From Methanobacterium sp. (GTDB taxonomy: Archaea; Methanobacteriota; Methanobacteria; Methanobacteriales; Methanobacteriaceae): DNA of 13,049 bases. Positions 1-6,124 of the stretch are shown one piece after another (positions within the stretch are counted from its first letter, which is position 1; every line of letters starts with the position of its first letter). The DNA lies in contig JAVSLW010000053.1 of assembly GCA_039666455.1 (NCBI GenBank), positions 1-13,049 of the forward strand, read 5' to 3'. Below the pieces are notes generated by a model. The model had not been told where the DNA came from, searched no databases, and saw only the letters and a list, made by a program, of their open reading frames with translations. The position numbers were made by a program, and so were the translations under genes.

Positions 1-441
1 ATCCCAGTCCATCCAGACTCCAAGCTTTTTAAACTGTTTGGTCATAACAGCCTTGTTTTCAATTGCAAATTCCCTGCATTTTTCTACAAAGTTTGCAATA
101 CCTATTTCAGTTTCAATCTGTTTTTTACTTTTTAATCCAAGCAAGCCTTCTACCTTATGCTCAATTGGAAGTCCATGAGTATCCCATCCTGCCTGCCTTC
201 GAAGATGAAAGTTAGACATGCTTTTAAAACGTAAAAAAGTATCTTTTATTGCTTTGTTCCATGCAGTCCCCAGGTGCATTCTTCCACTGCAGTAGGGAGG
301 ACCATCTAAAAATGAAAATTTGGGACTATTTTCCCTTAATTTGTTTGTCTTACTGTATATATCGTTATCTTCCCAGAATTTCTGGATACCTTCTTCAGTT
401 ATCTTTGCATTGTATGAACGTGGAGCCTCTTTTATCGGCAT
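1..441 (-). CDS. ileS: isoleucyl-tRNA synthetase, N-terminal part (runs off the window)
   Basis: Charges tRNA-Ile with isoleucine in the cytoplasm (class I aminoacyl-tRNA synthetase). Only the first 147 codons are in the window; the gene continues beyond position 1. The N-terminus shows the class I layout: DGPPYCSGRMHLGT at residues 46-59, where H56-L-G-T is the HIGH-type ATP-binding signature, followed by AWNKAIKDT and GWDTHGLPIEHKVE, which is typical of IleRS rather than ValRS or LeuRS. The KMSKS motif and the tRNA-binding domains lie outside the window. The ATG at 441-439 is well supported by an AGGAG at 449-453, five to nine bases upstream in the minus direction. No convincing TATA box could be fixed in the AT-rich leader. 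The next gene on the same strand, mat, is almost 600 bp away, so this is probably its own transcription unit. Confidence 0.93.
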   Translation of the reverse strand, partial: MPIKEAPRSYNAKITEEGIQKFWEDNDIYSKTNKLRENSPKFSFLDGPPYCSGRMHLGTAWNKAIKDTFLRFKSMSNFHLRRQAGWDTHGLPIEHKVEGLLGLKSKKQIETEIGIANFVEKCREFAIENKAVMTKQFKKLGVWMDWD

Positions 442-448
442 TTATATT

Positions 449-453
449 CTCCT
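449..453 (-). promoter_or_regulatory. ribosome binding site of ileS
   Basis: AGGAG on the minus strand, seven bases before the ATG at 441. It fixes the ileS start. Confidence 0.75.
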
Positions 454-582
454 GTTATTTTAATATAATTAGATGTAAAAAGCTATTTAGCAGAATCTAA
501 TTTTTTACAGTGAATCCCTCAAAAATCTTTCTGGATTTCGAACTATTGACAACTTCTCTTACTGTAACTTTATTCTTGAAAT

Positions 583-603
583 AATATCTGACCCGCAGAT
601 ATT
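583..603. repeat. short perfect hairpin between ileS and the small RNA
   Basis: AATATCTG at 583-590 and CAGATATT at 596-603 form an 8-bp stem with the 5-nt loop ACCCG. It lies about 45 bp upstream of the small-RNA TATA box and in the upstream region of ileS. It could be a protein-binding inverted repeat or part of a leader. No T-run follows directly, so a terminator role is not supported. Confidence 0.4.
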
Positions 604-640
604 TAAAAGTTAATGCAAAATAATGTTACCTGCAAATAGA

Positions 641-654
641 AAAAGATATAAATA
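641..654 (+). promoter_or_regulatory. archaeal promoter (BRE + TATA box) of the small RNA
   Basis: A purine-rich BRE-like AAAAGA (641-646) is followed by TATAAATA (647-654). Archaeal transcription normally starts about 22-27 bp past the TATA centre, which falls at about 673-677. The structured RNA begins at G676. This placement is the main reason to believe the downstream hairpin is an independent transcript. Confidence 0.65.
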
Positions 655-675
655 CCTTCCACACAATTAATTATT

Positions 676-759
676 GCATCCCCTATAACAACGATACTTA
701 TTTTTTTACTGATAGTATCGCCTCCGAAGGGGATGCTACACCTACACTTCAATCTTTTT
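676..759 (+). ncRNA. candidate small structured RNA, H/ACA-guide-like
   Basis: Seen directly: a lower stem GCATCCCC (676-683) with GGGGATGC (729-736), 8 perfect pairs. An internal loop has 8 nt on each side, TATAACAA (684-691) and CCTCCGAA (721-728). An upper stem is CGATACT (692-698) with AGTATCG (714-720), 7 perfect pairs, closed by a 15-nt loop rich in T. ACA lies at 738-740, one base after the lower stem, and T5 at 755-759 is a plausible terminator. Two stems around a symmetric internal loop followed by ACA is the layout of archaeal H/ACA pseudouridylation guides (Cbf5, Nop10, Gar1, L7Ae). Weak points: no clear K-turn or K-loop for L7Ae in the apical loop, and the distance from pocket to ACA is 17 nt, where 14-16 is usual. 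It may be another class of sRNA. Existence as a structured RNA is more certain than the H/ACA label. Confidence 0.55.
755..759 (+). terminator. T5 run ending the small RNA
   Basis: TTTTT about 18 nt after the lower stem. Archaeal RNA polymerase often terminates at oligo-T runs. It gives an RNA of about 84 nt if start and stop are right. Confidence 0.4.
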
Positions 760-901
760 AGAAAAAAGACCATCAAAAATATGTTAAAATCCAGCAGTCA
801 TTGCAGATTGATCAAAAACTATAAATAAATTTATAACTGAATAATTGCATATTTCAGGAATTTCCGGGCACTGATTTTTAAAAATAATTTTTATCAAACA
901 C

Positions 902-960
902 AAATTTGGGCGTCCCTTAGCCACCCTCTTGTTTGAACTCTCATAGGGGCGCCCAAATTT
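902..960. repeat. long GC-capped inverted repeat between the small RNA and mat
   Basis: The arms at 902-917 and 945-960 pair over 16 bp with a single G-U wobble (T913 with G949). The inner part is GGGCG/CGCCC plus CCC/GGG in an otherwise AT-rich gap, and the loop is 27 nt (918-944). It lies downstream of mat on the minus strand, but the oligo-T terminator of mat comes before it (969-977), so mat does not need it. It could be a small RNA, a MITE-like repeat or a transcription block between ileS and mat. On the minus strand the loop holds GTTCAAAC, which resembles a tRNA T-loop, but no tRNA cloverleaf forms. Confidence 0.6.
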
Positions 961-968
961 TAAACCAT

Positions 969-977
969 AAAAAAAAA
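969..977 (-). terminator. oligo-T terminator of mat
   Basis: Nine A residues on the plus strand read as T9 on the minus strand, about 57 bp after the mat stop codon. This matches archaeal oligo-T termination. Confidence 0.5.
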
Positions 978-1033
978 TGGATTTAATTACTTATTTTCTA
1001 AATTAAGAGGACATTTCGAATGTCTGGAATGTA

Positions 1034-2272
1034 TCAGAATGTTTTGAGTTTACCAGCTACGAGAAGGTCGGTAATGCTTGTTATGTCCTCAAGCCATGAG
1101 TCAATTATCTGTTCTACCTGTTTATTTACTGATTCAATTCTGTATCCATCTTCCATGATTAATTGAGCACTTGCAGCTTTGGGATTATCTATTGGCTTTC
1201 CTATCTGGCTTAAAAGCATTATTTGAACTTCTTTTACTCCTTCAACATTTTCACTTATGTCACTTGCAATTTTAGTTGAGAGAAGATTGTATATTTTACC
1301 TACATGGTTTATTGGATTCTTTCCAGATGTTGCTTCCATGGACATTGGCCTGTTTGGTGTTATTAAACCATTTGCACGGTTTCCACGACCTGTTGATCCA
1401 TCGTCTCCCATTTCTGCAGAGGTACCGGTTACAGTAAGATAATACCCTTCTTCTGTTTTGCAGGCATGGTTATCTGCAGTGTTAATGAACACTTCAACAT
1501 TTCTTTCAGTTTTATCCTGTGCTAATTTTGTTATTATTTCATTTAGCTCTTCTTTTAAGTTTATATAAGTATCAGGACCATCAATGTATCTGGATATCAT
1601 TGCAGTAGCTACGGTGAGGATAAGACTGTCATCTTCTCTAAGCCCCATGACCTTTATGTCTTCACCCACTGCAGGATATTTCTTTTTAAAATCCCTGGAG
1701 TTCAGCAGATTTTCTGTAGCAAGAACAATGTTTTCTGTCTCTGAAAATGGAGCGTAACCTACTCCAAATGATGTATCGTTTGAAGAGGGTACTTCCCCCT
1801 TTCTTTTAAACACATCTGTTAAATCACCAGAACCATGCCCAATCTTACATTCCACCACGGTGGATGTCTCAACATCGAGATTTATAATATTTTCCTTTAA
1901 ATATTCTTTAGCAGCACTGATTGCTATTCTATCCAGACCCATTTTTTTAATTTCAAGCTTCCCATCTTTTTCTTCATGAACTTCAGAAATCCCCCTTCCT
2001 GTAAGAAGGATATCCATAGGTTTCATTACTTCTCCTCCACCAAATTCTGGTGCGGATTCTCCGGCTGTAAGCTGCACTTCATCAGTGTTGTGGTGCATTA
2101 TTTCCCCGAATCTTTCAAGATAGGCATTGCATAAAGCTCTGCTTACAGATTCTGCTATTCCGTCACTGATACTGTCTGGATGGCCAATCCCTTTTCTTTC
2201 TACTATTTCTATTTCCTTTTCTTCAACTGGTTTTTGAATGAGCTTTTCAACAAAAATATTTTTTTTCATCAT
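1034..2272 (-). CDS. mat: archaeal S-adenosylmethionine synthetase (methionine adenosyltransferase)
   Basis: Makes SAM from methionine and ATP, the methyl donor for DNA, RNA and cofactor methylation. It is the archaeal-type enzyme, distant from bacterial MetK. Diagnostic stretches are VERKGIGHPDSISDGIAES near the N-terminus, KIGHGSGDLTDVF mid-protein, STGRGNRANGLITPNRPMS and the nearby NPINHVGKIYN. The frame is open up to 2362, but the family begins close to the VEKLIQKPVE segment. A GGAGA at 2279-2283 stands six bases before ATG 2272-2270 and nine before the adjacent ATG 2269-2267, so the protein is 412 or 411 residues, the usual length for the family. The 30 residues upstream are not family-like and are read as leader. 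It is divergent from the DUF192 gene across a gap of about 210 bp. No SAM riboswitch is recognisable in the leader. Confidence 0.95.
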   Translation of the reverse strand: MMKKNIFVEKLIQKPVEEKEIEIVERKGIGHPDSISDGIAESVSRALCNAYLERFGEIMHHNTDEVQLTAGESAPEFGGGEVMKPMDILLTGRGISEVHEEKDGKLEIKKMGLDRIAISAAKEYLKENIINLDVETSTVVECKIGHGSGDLTDVFKRKGEVPSSNDTSFGVGYAPFSETENIVLATENLLNSRDFKKKYPAVGEDIKVMGLREDDSLILTVATAMISRYIDGPDTYINLKEELNEIITKLAQDKTERNVEVFINTADNHACKTEEGYYLTVTGTSAEMGDDGSTGRGNRANGLITPNRPMSMEATSGKNPINHVGKIYNLLSTKIASDISENVEGVKEVQIMLLSQIGKPIDNPKAASAQLIMEDGYRIESVNKQVEQIIDSWLEDITSITDLLVAGKLKTF

Positions 2273-2482
2273 AAAAAATCTCCAATTTTGAATCTTATAG
2301 ATCATAAAACATAAAGTTAACCAATTACTGTTGATCCATTTTTTTGTTATTTTTAAAGACATTTAAATGTATTTGCATATTTAATATGTGATAAAGTAAA
2401 TAAATCAAAAAACAATGAAGAAATAGACATGGACTTCATAATATTTGAATTAATTTAATATAATCTTTCTTAGGGAATGGTC

Positions 2483-2851
2483 ATGATTGTAACAGTAGTA
2501 AATGTTTCCAAGGGTACAGAAATGGGGGAAAGCGAAGTTGCAGACACCTTTTTTTCCAGGTTAAGGGGTGTAATGTTTAAAAGCAAGTTGGAAAGAGGCC
2601 TTATTTTAAAACTCCCAAATACAAGAAGCAGGAGAGGTTCTGCAATTCATATGTTCTTTGTAAGGTTTCCACTGGACGTTATTTTTGCAGATTCCGATAA
2701 AAGAGTGGTGGACACAGTTACAATTGACCCATGGAAGACCTATACTCCTAAAAAATCTGCAATGTACATTATAGAAATGGAAAAAGGCACAATTCAGGCG
2801 TCGGAAACCGAAATTGGGGATAAAGTGGATTTTACATGCAAAAGAGCTTAA
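2483..2851 (+). CDS. DUF192 family protein
   Basis: Small soluble protein of the DUF192 family, widespread in bacteria and archaea, with no settled biochemical role. Family hallmarks numbered from the ATG at 2483: LRGVMF at 27-32, IHMFFVRFPLDVIF at 55-68, the PW pair at 83-84, and a C-terminal EIGDKVDF that closes the barrel. At 122 residues it is full length. Many bacterial members carry a signal peptide or lipobox; this one has none, so it is probably cytoplasmic. Two starts are possible. The ATG at 2477 directly abuts the AGGGA at 2472-2476, while the ATG at 2483 is seven bases from GGG, so 2483 is preferred. It converges with the HEAT-repeat gene with only 28 bp between their stop codons. 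Confidence 0.85.
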   Translation: MIVTVVNVSKGTEMGESEVADTFFSRLRGVMFKSKLERGLILKLPNTRSRRGSAIHMFFVRFPLDVIFADSDKRVVDTVTIDPWKTYTPKKSAMYIIEMEKGTIQASETEIGDKVDFTCKRA

Positions 2852-2865
2852 AATACCAAAAAGTT

Positions 2866-2887
2866 AAATAATAAATTTATTATTTTT
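2866..2887. terminator. bidirectional palindromic terminator between convergent genes
   Basis: A perfect 20-bp AT-only palindrome (AAATAATAAA at 2866-2875 with TTTATTATTT at 2876-2885) followed by further T residues sits between the DUF192 stop codon and the end of the HEAT gene. It even covers the HEAT stop codon (TTA at 2880-2882). Position and T-richness on both strands suggest shared termination. It is AT-only and so would be a weak hairpin; the T-runs may matter more. Confidence 0.5.
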
Positions 2888-3272
2888 CATTTATTGAGTT
2901 TAAAGCCATTTGGGCAACTTTTCTTACGACCGGATTTTCATCCTTTGATGCTTTTTCAAGTGGTTTTATTGCCCGTTCATCCCCAACTCCAGAAAGGCCT
3001 ATTGCTGCTGCATATCTAACGCTTGCCTTTTCATCTTCCAGTAATTCAATTAATGGATCAATAGATTTAGGATCTTCATACATAGCTAATGAAAGAGCAG
3101 CAACTTCTCTAACATGACAATCTTCATCACTTAATGCTTTGATTAATGGATTAACAGCTCTTGGATCTCTTAATTCTGCAAGAAGTTCTGCAGCATCTTC
3201 TCTTCTTCTCCAGTCTTCATTTTCAAGTTCTTTTATTAAATTATCCAGATTTCTTCGTTCTGATTCAACCAT
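2880..3272 (-). CDS. HEAT/PBS-lyase-like repeat protein
   Basis: A 130-residue alpha-solenoid made almost wholly of HEAT (PBS lyase-type) repeats of about 31 residues, at roughly 9-38, 39-69, 70-100 and 101-128. Each has the pattern DPRAVNPLIKAL, DEDCHVREVAALSLA or a variant. Such scaffolds mediate protein contacts and are common in methanogens; the partner cannot be told from sequence. The start is fixed by AAGGAGG at 3279-3285, six bases before ATG 3272-3270. The open frame extends 18 codons further up to 3326, but those residues (basic, aromatic) lack repeat character and a ribosome site. It follows the flavoprotein gene on the same strand with an 89-bp gap, but a T6 run at 3344-3349 lies between, so co-transcription is uncertain. 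Confidence 0.88.
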   Translation of the reverse strand: MVESERRNLDNLIKELENEDWRRREDAAELLAELRDPRAVNPLIKALSDEDCHVREVAALSLAMYEDPKSIDPLIELLEDEKASVRYAAAIGLSGVGDERAIKPLEKASKDENPVVRKVAQMALNSINEK

Positions 3273-3278
3273 ATACTT

Positions 3279-3285
3279 CCTCCTT
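3279..3285 (-). promoter_or_regulatory. strong ribosome binding site deciding the HEAT-protein start
   Basis: AAGGAGG on the minus strand, six bases from ATG 3272. It rules out the longer reading that would begin at 3326. Confidence 0.8.
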
Positions 3286-3361
3286 CTAATATAATTTGTT
3301 GCCCAGAGTTTAAATAATTTATTCATTTTTCAGTTATTTGAAAAAAGGTTCTAAAGTATCT

Positions 3362-4051
3362 TTAAAGATTTTTAAGCTCTGAAGGACTCCTTAAAACTTT
3401 TAAACCTTCAAATCCATAGAGTTTTTTAGTATTTTCAATGTCAACATCTCTCATATGAATGGTGATTATTTTTCCAGCGGAAATTGCCGAAAACGGACAG
3501 GATACTGCACATGCACCGCATCCAATGCATTTAAGAAGGTCTATTTCTATTCCAGGTGTTATGGCATCCCCAGGACATGCTGCTGCAGCCTTACATACTT
3601 CACATTGCCGACACAAATCCAATTCAAGTTTTGAAGGTAGCACAGTTTCTAAATCGCCTGATTCAAGGTCAACAGGAACTATAAGTGTTTTTACTCTCCC
3701 TTTACCTGCCTGGGCAACTGCATTTGTAATCAATGTATCTGCAATACCATTTACAATTTTACCGATTGTGTTTGAAGTTGCAGGAGAAACAATTAGAAGA
3801 TCGTATTTTCCCAGTGAAAATCGTCCGGTTATAGGGTAGCTGAATTTTTGATCCTTTTCTTGAACTAATTCATTGTAATATCCGCCAGTTATTCTTTCAA
3901 CTCTCTTAAAAAGTCCATACATTTTAAGTACTTCGCATCCGGCGGATGAAAGTAAAACAGTTACATCATGACTATTTGTTAACTTTTCCAATAGTTCTAC
4001 ACTCTCTAAAAGTAGATGTCCTGCTCCTGTAATTCCAAAACATATTTTCAT
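3362..4051 (-). CDS. MJ0208-family archaeal iron-sulfur flavoprotein (dihydromethanopterin reductase-like)
   Basis: Fusion of an FMN-binding flavoprotein domain (UbiX/Dfp fold, about residues 1-140) with a ferredoxin domain (about 145-195). The flavin side is shown by FGITGAGHLLLE at 5-16 and SPATSNTIGKIVNGIADT at 89-106. The Cys clusters are C147-x2-C150-x2-C153-x5-C159-P and C175-x2-C178-x2-C181-x3-C185-P, enough for two [4Fe-4S] centres; the first has an unusual five-residue last gap. The Methanosarcina relative DmrB reduces dihydromethanopterin to the tetrahydro form, so a role in methanopterin cofactor supply is likely by family, not proven here. 229 residues, full length. ATG 4051 has TAAGGAG at 4059-4065, seven bases away. 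It lies 78 bp downstream of glyA, which uses the reduced pterin. Confidence 0.82.
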   Translation of the reverse strand: MKICFGITGAGHLLLESVELLEKLTNSHDVTVLLSSAGCEVLKMYGLFKRVERITGGYYNELVQEKDQKFSYPITGRFSLGKYDLLIVSPATSNTIGKIVNGIADTLITNAVAQAGKGRVKTLIVPVDLESGDLETVLPSKLELDLCRQCEVCKAAAACPGDAITPGIEIDLLKCIGCGACAVSCPFSAISAGKIITIHMRDVDIENTKKLYGFEGLKVLRSPSELKNL

Positions 4052-4129
4052 TTCATATCTCCTTAGAAACTTTAAAATAAACTCTTTTATTTTATGAAAC
4101 GAATAAGTAAAAGGAATTAAGTGAACCTC

Positions 4130-5398
4130 TTAAAATTCAATGTATTTATATGCTTCATCTTCTTCAAATGCATAATGAACCTTTGTGTACTGACTCATGA
4201 ACTCTGTTACTTCATCTTTAACATTTTTACGGTCCATAGCTACCATTTTTATGAATTCAGCAACTTCGGCCATTTGGGCTTCCTTCAATCCGCGCCTTGT
4301 AATTTCTTGAGTCCCCACTCTTATTCCTGAAGGATCGTCAGTCCGGTTACGGTCATCCCATGGAAGAAGGTTTTTATTTAAGATGATGTTATTTGCTTCC
4401 ATGTCTTTTGCCATTTTAGCGGCGCTGTATATCTTTTTAACATCCATGGCAACCTGGTGAGATTCTGTAAAACCCTGATCTTCACATAGAACATCAAATC
4501 CAAGTTCATAAAGGCTTTGAGCAAGGGCTTTGGCGTTTTTAATGATTTGACCAGCGTAGTCACGGCCGAATTCAAGCATTTCTGCAAGACTTATTCCAAG
4601 TGCAGCAACATGGTGAAGATGATGGTTGCTTACAACACCGGGAAACACTGCTTCATCAACTGCATCCTTCAATTCTTCCCTACAGAGGATCATACCACCT
4701 TGAGGTCCGGGGAATGTTTTATGAGTGCTTCCAACAAGTAAATCAGCGCCTTCTTTAAGTGGGTCCTGGAACTTGCCACCGGCTATAAGGCCAAGAACAT
4801 GTGCTCCATCATACATGACTTTTGCACCCACTTCATCAGCTGCTTCTCTTGCATCTTCCACAGGATGTGGAAACAGGAATAAACTTCCGCCAAGGAGAAC
4901 AATTTTAGGCCTGTTTTTTATAATCTGGCGTTTCATGGTGTCAGCGTCAACATTCATTTTTTTATTATCAAAAGGATGAGAAAGTATTCTTAAGCCCCTT
5001 ATTCCAGCTGCACTAACTTCTGCATGGCTTATATGGCCTCCAACAGGTACGTTTAAGGCCATAAGAAGATCATCTGGTTTTGTGAAAGCAAAAAATGATG
5101 CTAAATTTGCAACAACACCTGAATTTGGCTGTACGTTTGCATGTTCAGCATTGAATAACTTTTTGGAAAGATCTATGGCCATATTTTCGATTTCATCGAT
5201 ATATTCACATCCCTCGTAGAGTCTTTCGCACGGCAGGCCTTCTGCATATCTGTGGGATAGATCAGATGACAGCGCTTCTCTTACGGCGGTGCTTGTGATA
5301 TTTTCGCTTGCAATCAGATTTATACTGTTTTCCATCCATTTATGATGTTTCTTGTTTAATTCTTTGATTTTCAAAGCATATTTTTCATTTTCAAACAT
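4130..5398 (-). CDS. glyA: serine hydroxymethyltransferase
   Basis: PLP enzyme interconverting serine and glycine with transfer of a C1 unit to a pterin; in methanogens of this group the acceptor is known to be tetrahydromethanopterin rather than folate. The PLP lysine is K227 in GSTHKTFPGPQGG, and the PLP-contacting D197 and H200 lie in YDGAHVLGL. INLIASEN (26-33), SHRYAEGLP (48-56) and NVQPNSG (88-94) are family hallmarks. 422 residues is the normal archaeal length. The start ATG 5398-5396 is set by GGAGGA at 5405-5410, six bases upstream. A TATA box is visible at 5477-5484, giving a leader of about 60 nt. The flavoprotein gene follows on the same strand and may be co-transcribed. Confidence 0.95.
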   Translation of the reverse strand: MFENEKYALKIKELNKKHHKWMENSINLIASENITSTAVREALSSDLSHRYAEGLPCERLYEGCEYIDEIENMAIDLSKKLFNAEHANVQPNSGVVANLASFFAFTKPDDLLMALNVPVGGHISHAEVSAAGIRGLRILSHPFDNKKMNVDADTMKRQIIKNRPKIVLLGGSLFLFPHPVEDAREAADEVGAKVMYDGAHVLGLIAGGKFQDPLKEGADLLVGSTHKTFPGPQGGMILCREELKDAVDEAVFPGVVSNHHLHHVAALGISLAEMLEFGRDYAGQIIKNAKALAQSLYELGFDVLCEDQGFTESHQVAMDVKKIYSAAKMAKDMEANNIILNKNLLPWDDRNRTDDPSGIRVGTQEITRRGLKEAQMAEVAEFIKMVAMDRKNVKDEVTEFMSQYTKVHYAFEEDEAYKYIEF

Positions 5399-5404
5399 TA
5401 GTTG

Positions 5405-5410
5405 TCCTCC
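5405..5410 (-). promoter_or_regulatory. ribosome binding site of glyA
   Basis: GGAGGA on the minus strand, six bases before the ATG at 5398. Confidence 0.75.
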
Positions 5411-5454
5411 AGATAAAAAGTAACATGGATAAAATATGTAGATATGTATAAAAT

Positions 5455-5484
5455 GTTCACTTTAATATGAACAATTCATTTATA
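5455..5484 (-). promoter_or_regulatory. glyA promoter with an inverted repeat at the start site
   Basis: TATAAATG on the minus strand at 5484-5477 would place the start near 5456. An inverted repeat GTTCA (5455-5459) / TGAAC (5468-5472) with an 8-nt spacer lies between the TATA box and the predicted start, where an archaeal repressor would act. The arms are only 5 bp, so chance is possible. Confidence 0.4.
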
Positions 5485-5702
5485 CACTTCAATAATATTT
5501 TTCTTATAGTTCTGTATTCATTACTCCTGGAATTTTTTATAATTATAACTACATGATTATACATAATATTTCTAATTGGTTTTATAAAGATAAGCCTTAA
5601 TAACATATTACTTATTTAATGTTTTTTTATTTACTAATTAAGTTCATGTCCATTCCAAATATAGAATCTTTTTTTTTGATCGAACGGCTTTGTAGAAATT
5701 CT

Positions 5703-5724
5703 ATAATGCGATGGGATCGCTTAT
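5703..5724. repeat. bulged triloop hairpin
   Basis: ATAA (5703-5706), one bulged T, GCGAT (5708-5712), loop GGG, ATCGC (5716-5720), TTAT (5721-5724). Outer 4 bp, 5' one-base bulge, inner stem and triloop repeat the design of the hairpin at 9480-9505 in the interrupted MNT gene, though the sequence differs. Confidence 0.45.
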
Positions 5725-5739
5725 TTGAGCATTGCAAAT

Positions 5740-5747
5740 AAAAAAAA
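5740..5747 (-). terminator. oligo-T terminator of the restriction-modification/MNT unit
   Basis: Eight A residues on the plus strand read as T8 on the minus strand, just past the restored MNT stop codon (5752-5754). Confidence 0.45.
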
Positions 5748-5774
5748 TAAATCATGCAATCTTTATGCCCTCCT

Positions 5775-6041
5775 TCAAAACATTTTTATGAATGGATTTT
5801 TTGCCTTTAAATCTTGTGGAAGAAGCACTTTCACTGAAATATAATCTTCTGTATCCAGAAGCACGTCAAAAGCCAGCCCTGTCATCTTTCTCCATCTTTC
5901 TCCTTCATCACCGTTCCATATAACCAAAATATCAATATCAGAATCTTCACGGGCTTCGCCTCGAGCAACAGATCCAAATAATACAATGTTTTTTATATGA
6001 TCACGGTATTTGTGGAGAGCTCTTTCTACAAATTCATCCAC
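5775..6041 (-). CDS. MNT-type nucleotidyltransferase (minimal NTase), probably frameshifted at both ends
   Basis: An 88-residue minimal nucleotidyltransferase with the fold signature VLFGSVARGEAREDSDIDILVIW: GS followed by D-x-D (SDIDIL). Such proteins usually pair with a HEPN toxin and, in studied MNT/HEPN systems, AMPylate it; no HEPN partner is in the window. The start is a GTG at 6041-6039 without a ribosome site. An ATG at 6091 stands 50 bp upstream, and one extra A in either A7 run (6045-6051, 6057-6063) would join the frames. At the other end the frame stops at MF, but one extra A in the A5 run at 5783-5787 restores the ending NPFIKNVLKEGIKIA with a stop at 5752-5754, the usual MNT C-terminus. 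So either a decayed gene or homopolymer errors. The catalytic core is intact. It sits 84 bp after the restriction-modification gene. Confidence 0.75.
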   Translation of the reverse strand: MDEFVERALHKYRDHIKNIVLFGSVARGEAREDSDIDILVIWNGDEGERWRKMTGLAFDVLLDTEDYISVKVLLPQDLKAKNPFIKMF

Positions 6042-6124
6042 AGCTTTTTTTGTATCTTTTTTTGTATGAGGTTCAGAATAAAGCTATTCATAATTAACCA
6101 TCAGAAGATAAATAAAACTTCAAT

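Larger units (their letters stand above)
5411..5751. other. intergenic region between glyA and the restriction-modification block
   Basis: About 340 bp with no coding sequence. The glyA side has its promoter. The rest is AT-rich up to about 5660. Then come T9 at 5669-5677, a compact hairpin at 5703-5724 and, on the minus strand, the T8 terminator of the restriction operon at 5740-5747. It marks the border between core genes and the accessory block. Confidence 0.5.

Noticed and set aside
249..500. 83-codon open frame on the plus strand
   Set aside because: Antisense shadow of ileS; the minus-strand reading has the class I synthetase signatures.
684..691. TATAACAA in the small RNA, identical to the operator half-site at 11645-11670
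   Set aside because: A single AT-rich 8-mer match inside an RNA loop without an inverted partner; treated as coincidence.
902..960. Possible tRNA because of a T-loop-like GTTCAAAC
   Set aside because: No acceptor, D or anticodon arms can be formed; only one long stem exists.
2273..2362. 30-residue N-terminal extension of mat
   Set aside because: The residues are not family-like, and GGAGA at 2279-2283 points to ATG 2272 or 2269.
3273..3326. 18-residue N-terminal extension of the HEAT-repeat protein
   Set aside because: AAGGAGG at 3279-3285 lies inside it and serves ATG 3272; the extension has no repeat character.
4517..4979. Plus-strand open frames at 4517-4741 and 4725-4979
   Set aside because: Antisense shadows of glyA.
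5771..5778. Apparent orphan ribosome site (AAGGAGG) after the MNT stop codon, as if a HEPN partner gene had followed
   Set aside because: In the restored frame these bases are codons of the normal MNT C-terminus (LKEG), so they are coding, not a ribosome site.
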